From Pezicula radicicola (lineage: Eukaryota > Ascomycota > Leotiomycetes > Helotiales > Dermateaceae): a stretch of 64,000 nt of DNA. The stretch spans positions 714,790 through 778,789 of the forward strand of contig PDUO01000027.1 in assembly GCA_003008705.1 (NCBI GenBank). The letters are read 5' to 3'. Within the stretch, counting starts at the first letter, position 1. Every line of letters begins with the position of its first letter. Position numbers and translations under genes: made by a program. A model generated the notes under the pieces. That model was not told the DNA's origin. It saw nothing but the letters and a program-made list of their open reading frames with translations, and did no database searches. Below are positions 58,620-64,000 of this stretch, one piece after another.

Positions 58620-61600
58620 TAAAAAAAACAATAGTAATTCTATAATAACTTTATAACAACTTGTCTTATTATAGATTTTGTGTTATATAATTACTTTAGA
58701 TTATATTAGATACTGTTGTAACGTTAATATCTAGTATTTTATTTATTATTTATTTTATATATTAAACCTCGTCGCTCTAGCTAATTAGAAGCTAGCGGCC
58801 TATATTAAACTAAGTCTATTTAGGATTAGTCTAATAGTTAGTTTCGACTATAAGAACTACTCTCTTAGTTATTAGATATTAGTAATAAATTAAATCTAAT
58901 ATTAATAGACTTATATATATTTATATTAAATAAGAAGTATTAGTAGAATATAATAGATTAATTAATAAGGATTAATATTAGTATAATTAAATATACTAAT
59001 ACTAATTAATAGATATATAAATTAGGAAGTTATCTAATCTTTTAAAAGATAATAATAATCTTAAAATATATTAAATACTAATTACTCTATTTCTATAAAT
59101 AATAATAGATAAAGTAAGTAAATAAAAAGAGAAAATTAGATAATAAGATTATAAAATTAACTTAGAGAATAAGAAAATAAAACTAGAAGATCTTTAAGAG
59201 TATATAATTATAAAGGTTTACTCTTATAAACTTAATAATCTCTTTAATAATAATCTTTAGAATATCTTCTAAGTAGAATTCAAAGGATAGATAGGGGTTA
59301 TATTTAAGAATATTCCCTCTAGGTAATTAGATATACTAAAGAAGTAATTATATACCTATAGAGTCTTTATACTATAATATAAAAAAATTAATAAGAAGAT
59401 TATTATAATTATAGATACCCTCCTTATTATATTAGAAGAAGAAGAACTATATAAATAGACTAATAAGGAAATTAAGATTATTTATAAGAATATTAGTAAG
59501 ATAAAAATATAGAGATTAAATTACTAGATATATCTTAAGTACCTCTACTCTAAATACTACTTATAAACTATTAATAAACTATATAAACTAGTATAACCTA
59601 GAGCTATTAAAAACTATCTATTTATATTTACTAATAAGAAACTAACCCTCTTTAAGATATTATATATAGATTATCTAGATTATAATAAATAACTAGAACT
59701 AACTTCTTCCTACCCTCCCTCTTCTCTCTATAAGTAGATAATATCCTTCTAAGATTATTAAAATATATAAAGCTTATTAGTATATCTATAGATATATATA
59801 AGAGAGCTAGTAATAGTAATAAAGTTATATATAGATAATTAAAAGTATAGTAATAGTAATAATAGTTTTAACTTTAAATTAATAATCTTTTATAATATCT
59901 ATATAAGAGCTAGTTTATTACTAGAGGGATATAAACTAGTATTTCCTATTATATTAAAAAGTCTAGTCTAAAGTAATTATTATAATTATAAATTAAATAA
60001 AAAGTCTATTAAGACTATATATAATTACTATTATAATTTCTTTAAAGACTTTAATTACTATTAGAAGAATCTTAATATATAGAATTTAATATTACTATAT
60101 AAAATTATATAGAAGAATACTAGAAAGTTAATAAAGAAAACTCTATAGATTCTAATTAATAAGCTTTAGAACTTAAGATATAGATTATAATTAGATTTAT
60201 ATAGTAATAGCTTCTTTTATAATAAGCTTATTAGAACTTATTAGAGAATACTAGCTTATAGAAATATAATCTCTAATCTATTAATAACTATAGAGTATTT
60301 ATTAAATAAGTTAAAATCTTCTATTATTATATATAAAAAAGAGTAATCTATATCTACTAGTACTTTCTTTATAGACTACTAGTACTACTAGAGTAATAGT
60401 TATATTAACTAGATATAGATAGTTTAGATAAATATAAAGATACTTTATCTATAGAAAGGAAAGTTATTATTCTTAGAAATACTCTATAAAAGAAAGAGAT
60501 AAGACTAGAGGTAAGTAGGAATAGGAAAAGTTACTATAGTTATAATAGATATTCTACTAATATCTTATTAAATTTAAGGGAGATATAGAAGAAGAAGAAG
60601 ACTCTAAGGCTAGTACTAGTAACTTTAATATTAAAATAAACTATAATAATAAACCTAGTACCTCTCTAGATACCTACTTTATAAACTTATATAATATTTT
60701 AATTAATAATCTTAGATTAGAAGATATAGTATTAATAGTTTTAATTCTAGTAGATAAAGTCTTTATCTACTCTACTAGACTTAATTTATTTTTCTAGACT
60801 ACTAGAGAAAATTAATTTAACTTATCTAATAGAGGAAATTAAGTAAGTAGTAAGGAAGAACTATTTCCTAAGACTATCTAGGGGAATAAAGATAATAATC
60901 CTTTTATATATAAATTAAGTATCTCTAGATATACCTCTATATTATTTATAGGTATTATAATTAATATAAGAACCTTAGAATAATTAATAGATAGATATAG
61001 ATAGTTCTATACCCTCTAGATACTTAATAGAACTATTAAACTAGATATCTCTACTAGAGACTAAGTAAATATATAATTTAGAATTAGATTAATCTTATTT
61101 ATTAGATTTATATAGTTAATAATACTAGTTAATAAGATTAAATTTTATATTATTAAAGTTAATATCTTATTTCTACTTTACCTTATAGATATAAATAGAT
61201 TATAAGTTTATTATAATAATCTTAATAATCTATTAGTTAGTAGTAAAGTAATATAAATATCTATTTCTTCTATAGTAACCTCCTCTAGTACTCTAATCTT
61301 TTATTACTAAATCCCTTAACTAGAATCTATATTATTTAACTACTATTAAATTAAAATAACTCTACTAAAGATTTAGATATCTAGTTATTAATTAACTCTA
61401 GAGATTATTTAAATATACTAATTATAATATTAAAAAGAAAGCTTTAGAATACCTTACTAAGTTCTACTACTATTATTAAAGATATAGAAAATTATCTAGT
61501 AGATTCTATTTTATTCTTTAAGATAATATTAATTTTAACTATATAATTATTATTAATATTATATATATTAATAGTAATCTAGTATTATATATTATTAATA

Positions 61601-62446
61601 AAAGAATATATTTTTAAGTAGATAAATAACTATAAAATATTAGTATAAAATATACTTAGAATATCTTAAGAAGTTACTAAATTAATATATATCTTAGACT
61701 ATTAAATCTTATTATTTATAATACTAGTAAGAACTTTATAAGTTAGGAATTTAAGTAATATATAATTATAATAGATATAGATATAAAAGAGATACCTATA
61801 GAAGTATATAACTTTATTAGTATAGTTAAGAGATATTATAATCTAATTAGATATACTTACTAGATTATTTCTTTTAAATTATCTAACCTTAATAAGATAA
61901 TAATACTATAGATAGTATTTAAAGTAATTAATAATTCTATAGGTCTAGATAGACTAGTTCTAATACTCCTAGTCTTTAGGGTCTATCTATAAATATTAGA
62001 ATTAGATATACCCTTCTCTATAGTTACCTAGTATATAGTAGTAATTAAGAAGACTATAAGTAAAGTCTAGAAGCTCTAAGTAGAGAAATAAGTAATAGAT
62101 ATACTAAATATATATAATAGGCTATAGATAACTACTATCTATAACCTACTACTAAACTTATCTATTATAATTTAGAGAGAAGAGAATATAGGTTAAGCTA
62201 GGAGCTAGAAAGGGCTATATATACTATTTACTATTAAAGGAGAAATATATATACTCTAACTACTATATAGACTAATATTATTCTATTTAATAATAGTAAA
62301 ACTATATTACTAGTTAGAAGAGCTCTAGAATACCTCTAAAGAAATACCTCTAACTAGTAGAAATACCTTAGATAAAATACCTTTAATTAATAAAAATACC
62401 TTAGACTAAAATATCTTAAAAGAAAATACCTTAAACTAAAATAGTA
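58620..62446. repeat. RIP-destroyed AT-rich transposon block
   Basis: About 3.8 kb of sequence built almost only from TA, AAT, TAG and TATATA words; between about 58860 and 62440 I saw almost no CpG. Stops are dense in all frames, so no ORF is annotated. 61918-61990 reads KVINNS then further hydrophobic residues, faintly like a reverse-transcriptase or transposase segment, but this is not enough to name a family. Confidence 0.75.
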
Positions 62447-62660
62447 TAGCGACGTAGTAAATAGAACAAGAGCTTTAGCGGTAAATGAATATATAAGAAT
62501 GAATTCTATTATTGGATCTATACGAAGGATTCTAAACTAAAGAGAAAAAGAAGAAGGAGAATAAGAATAAGGATAGAGTAGTTGTTTAAATATAGAATAG
62601 TACTAAGTAAGGGTATATATAGAGAAGTTATATATGAGGTTCTTGGTAAGGACCGTAATA
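62447..62660 (-). repeat. LTR of a Ty3/gypsy element (approximate limits)
   Basis: On the minus strand the gypsy coding region ends in a polypurine tract (complement of the C-run 62664-62671, GGGGGGGG), followed by TATTACGGTCCTTACCAAG, the expected RIP-altered start (TG to TA) of an LTR. The far end, near TACGTCGCTATA, is less certain. Confidence 0.5.
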
Positions 62661-64000
62661 TTACCCCCCCCTCTGAAAAAAGTCTATCCTTAGACTTGAA
62701 CTTATTACTAGATTTCCTTCTAACTTATCATAGTTATTAATCCCTTGGTTATATACCTCAATCCATTTCTGGAGGTTTATAGGGGGTCTGACTAAATAAG
62801 GGTTCTATAAGTGGAACTCCTTGAGTAGGTATAGAGAGTATATAAAGTCTGACGCTGGGTAGTACTCCGGGTCCTTATCTACTCTTAACTAATTTACACT
62901 ATAGAAGAGCTACTTCCCTTTAAGTTTTACTACCCTAATTAACTCAACTTCCTATTCCTATATTCNATTAATTATAATAGGTTCTTGTGGTTTTGGTAAT
63001 TATCCTAGTAATGGGTTATTGGGGTCCTTCCGAAGGGATCTTATATAGAATATAGGATATATCTTTATAGAAGGAGGTAGTTCTAGCTTATAGGAGTAAC
63101 TATTCTTTTCTAGTATCTTAAATGGTCCTTTGGCTTGGTTTCTAAGTTTCCGACTAGGTCTATCTAAGGGTAAATGTTTAGTGGATAACTAGACTCGATC
63201 TTTAATTTTAAAGTCTAGTACTCTGCGGGTCTTGTTTACTTGTTGGATTATCTTATCCTATACTCTCTTTATATTATCTTAAGTAAATTTCTAGCTATTA
63301 TATAAGTACCTTATAAACTTGGTAACTTCTTTAAAGGAGAGCTTCTCTTTTATAGTTTCTGGTTTTTTAGGGGCTTTCTAATCAAAAGATTTCCGAGGGG
63401 AGTACCTACGAGTCAACAGAAAGGGGGATATACCAATAGAGTCATGAGGAAGTATCAACTAAGTATTATCTATTGTAGGGAGTATTTATAACTAATTGTC
63501 CTAGTAATAGTTTATAAATAGTCTCAACCTCTGGTCTAGGTACTAGTTCATTATCTCTGTCTAGCTATTAGTCTAGGGGCTATAGGTAGTAGATAATTTA
63601 ACTTGAATACCCAAGATAGTACAGAAGGTATTCCAAAAGTCTGAGATGAACTAAGGGCCCCTGTTAGAAACTATAGAGTCTGGTAGATTATAATATCGGT
63701 ATATATAAGTATAGTATATCTCCGCTATATCTTTTACTATAGTTGTCTTGTGATAAGGAATTGATATAGGAGTTTTATTTAGTCTATCAATAAAAATATA
63801 GATGTTGTTAAAACCATACTTATCTTTAGGCTATAACTTAAAGTCTATATAGATATACTACCAAGGGTGATCTGGAATTAGTAATGGATATAGTAGTCCA
63901 GGGGTCTTGTCTCTTGGGACGTATACTCTTTTATATATATAATAATTGTTAATATACTGAGCTACTAAAGTAGGTAAGCCTTTCTAGTAGTATCTCTCTT
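62661..64000 (-). mobile_element. Ty3/gypsy retrotransposon, integrase and C-terminal end of Pol, RIP-inactivated, continues past window
   Basis: Read on the minus strand from the window end towards 62661. The integrase core is evident: YYNLPDSIVSNRGPQFIS, WNTFCTILGIQVKLSTTY (retroviral-type DDE core), then TEIMN and FINYY, HDSIGISPFLL and YSPRKSFD. The C-terminal part KTRRVLDFKIKDRV, LDRPSRKLRNQAKGPFKIL and SYKLELPPSIK is a gypsy integrase tail. Positions expected to be Trp or Gln are TAG in several places (for example V-TAG-LSTKHL), the RIP signature. Polypurine tract and LTR lie directly after it. The element is dead; reverse transcriptase would lie beyond base 64000. An N is present at 62966. 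Confidence 0.85.

Overview
The window is nuclear DNA of a filamentous ascomycete (Pezizomycotina; the gene families and style suggest Leotiomycetes/Helotiales, which is an inference). The evidence is short 50-60 nt introns with GTAAGT-type donors and YAG acceptors, fungal families (HET, fungal NACHT/STAND, 2EXR, Fungal_trans_2, DHA1 MFS, fungal P450s), and AT-rich blocks with TGG/CAG codons turned into TAG, as repeat-induced point mutation (RIP) leaves them.

Layout. 1-1502: 3' part of a CYP65-like P450. 3156-4359: decayed gene of unknown family. 8853-10854: DHA1-type MFS transporter, convergent with the Rqc2/Tae2/NEMF gene at 11809-15068. 15903-17157: conserved-looking but unrecognised four-exon gene, divergent from Rqc2. 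17964-18611: GNAT acetyltransferase with a poly-Asn run. 19968-20892: second unknown decayed gene. 20961-23572: HET-domain gene with a frameshift near its C-terminus. 25446-26993: Fungal_trans_2-type regulator. 27321-28494: dead APH-like kinase. 28798-30658: intact seven-exon ACC-synthase-like aminotransferase. 31286-33382: dead membrane-protein gene carrying a 603-bp TIR transposon. 33467-36467: NACHT (NLR-like) gene cut by one in-frame TGA. 39205-40362: intact aldo-keto reductase. 41469-42140: HET C-terminal remnant. 42978-43637: 2EXR protein. 44929-46254: PigL_N/STAND-type N-terminal domain protein. 46636-47100: HET N-terminal remnant. 47935-49687: second P450, with a MITE in intron 1 and a changed ExxR motif. 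52212-53671: secreted phosphoesterase/phospholipase C. 56497-57361: FSH serine hydrolase. 58620-64000: RIP-ruined repeats, including an antisense Ty3/gypsy integrase and its LTR.

The stretch from 20 to 49 kb is an accessory, rapidly decaying island. It is rich in self/non-self recognition families (HET three times, NACHT, PigL_N, 2EXR), single enzymes typical of secondary metabolism (P450, ACC-synthase-like, AKR) and small TA-flanked transposons. Housekeeping genes (Rqc2, MFS, GNAT) sit outside it. No biosynthetic backbone gene (PKS, NRPS, terpene synthase) is present, so no cluster can be claimed. Gene models were spliced by eye, and exon ends are given so they can be tested.
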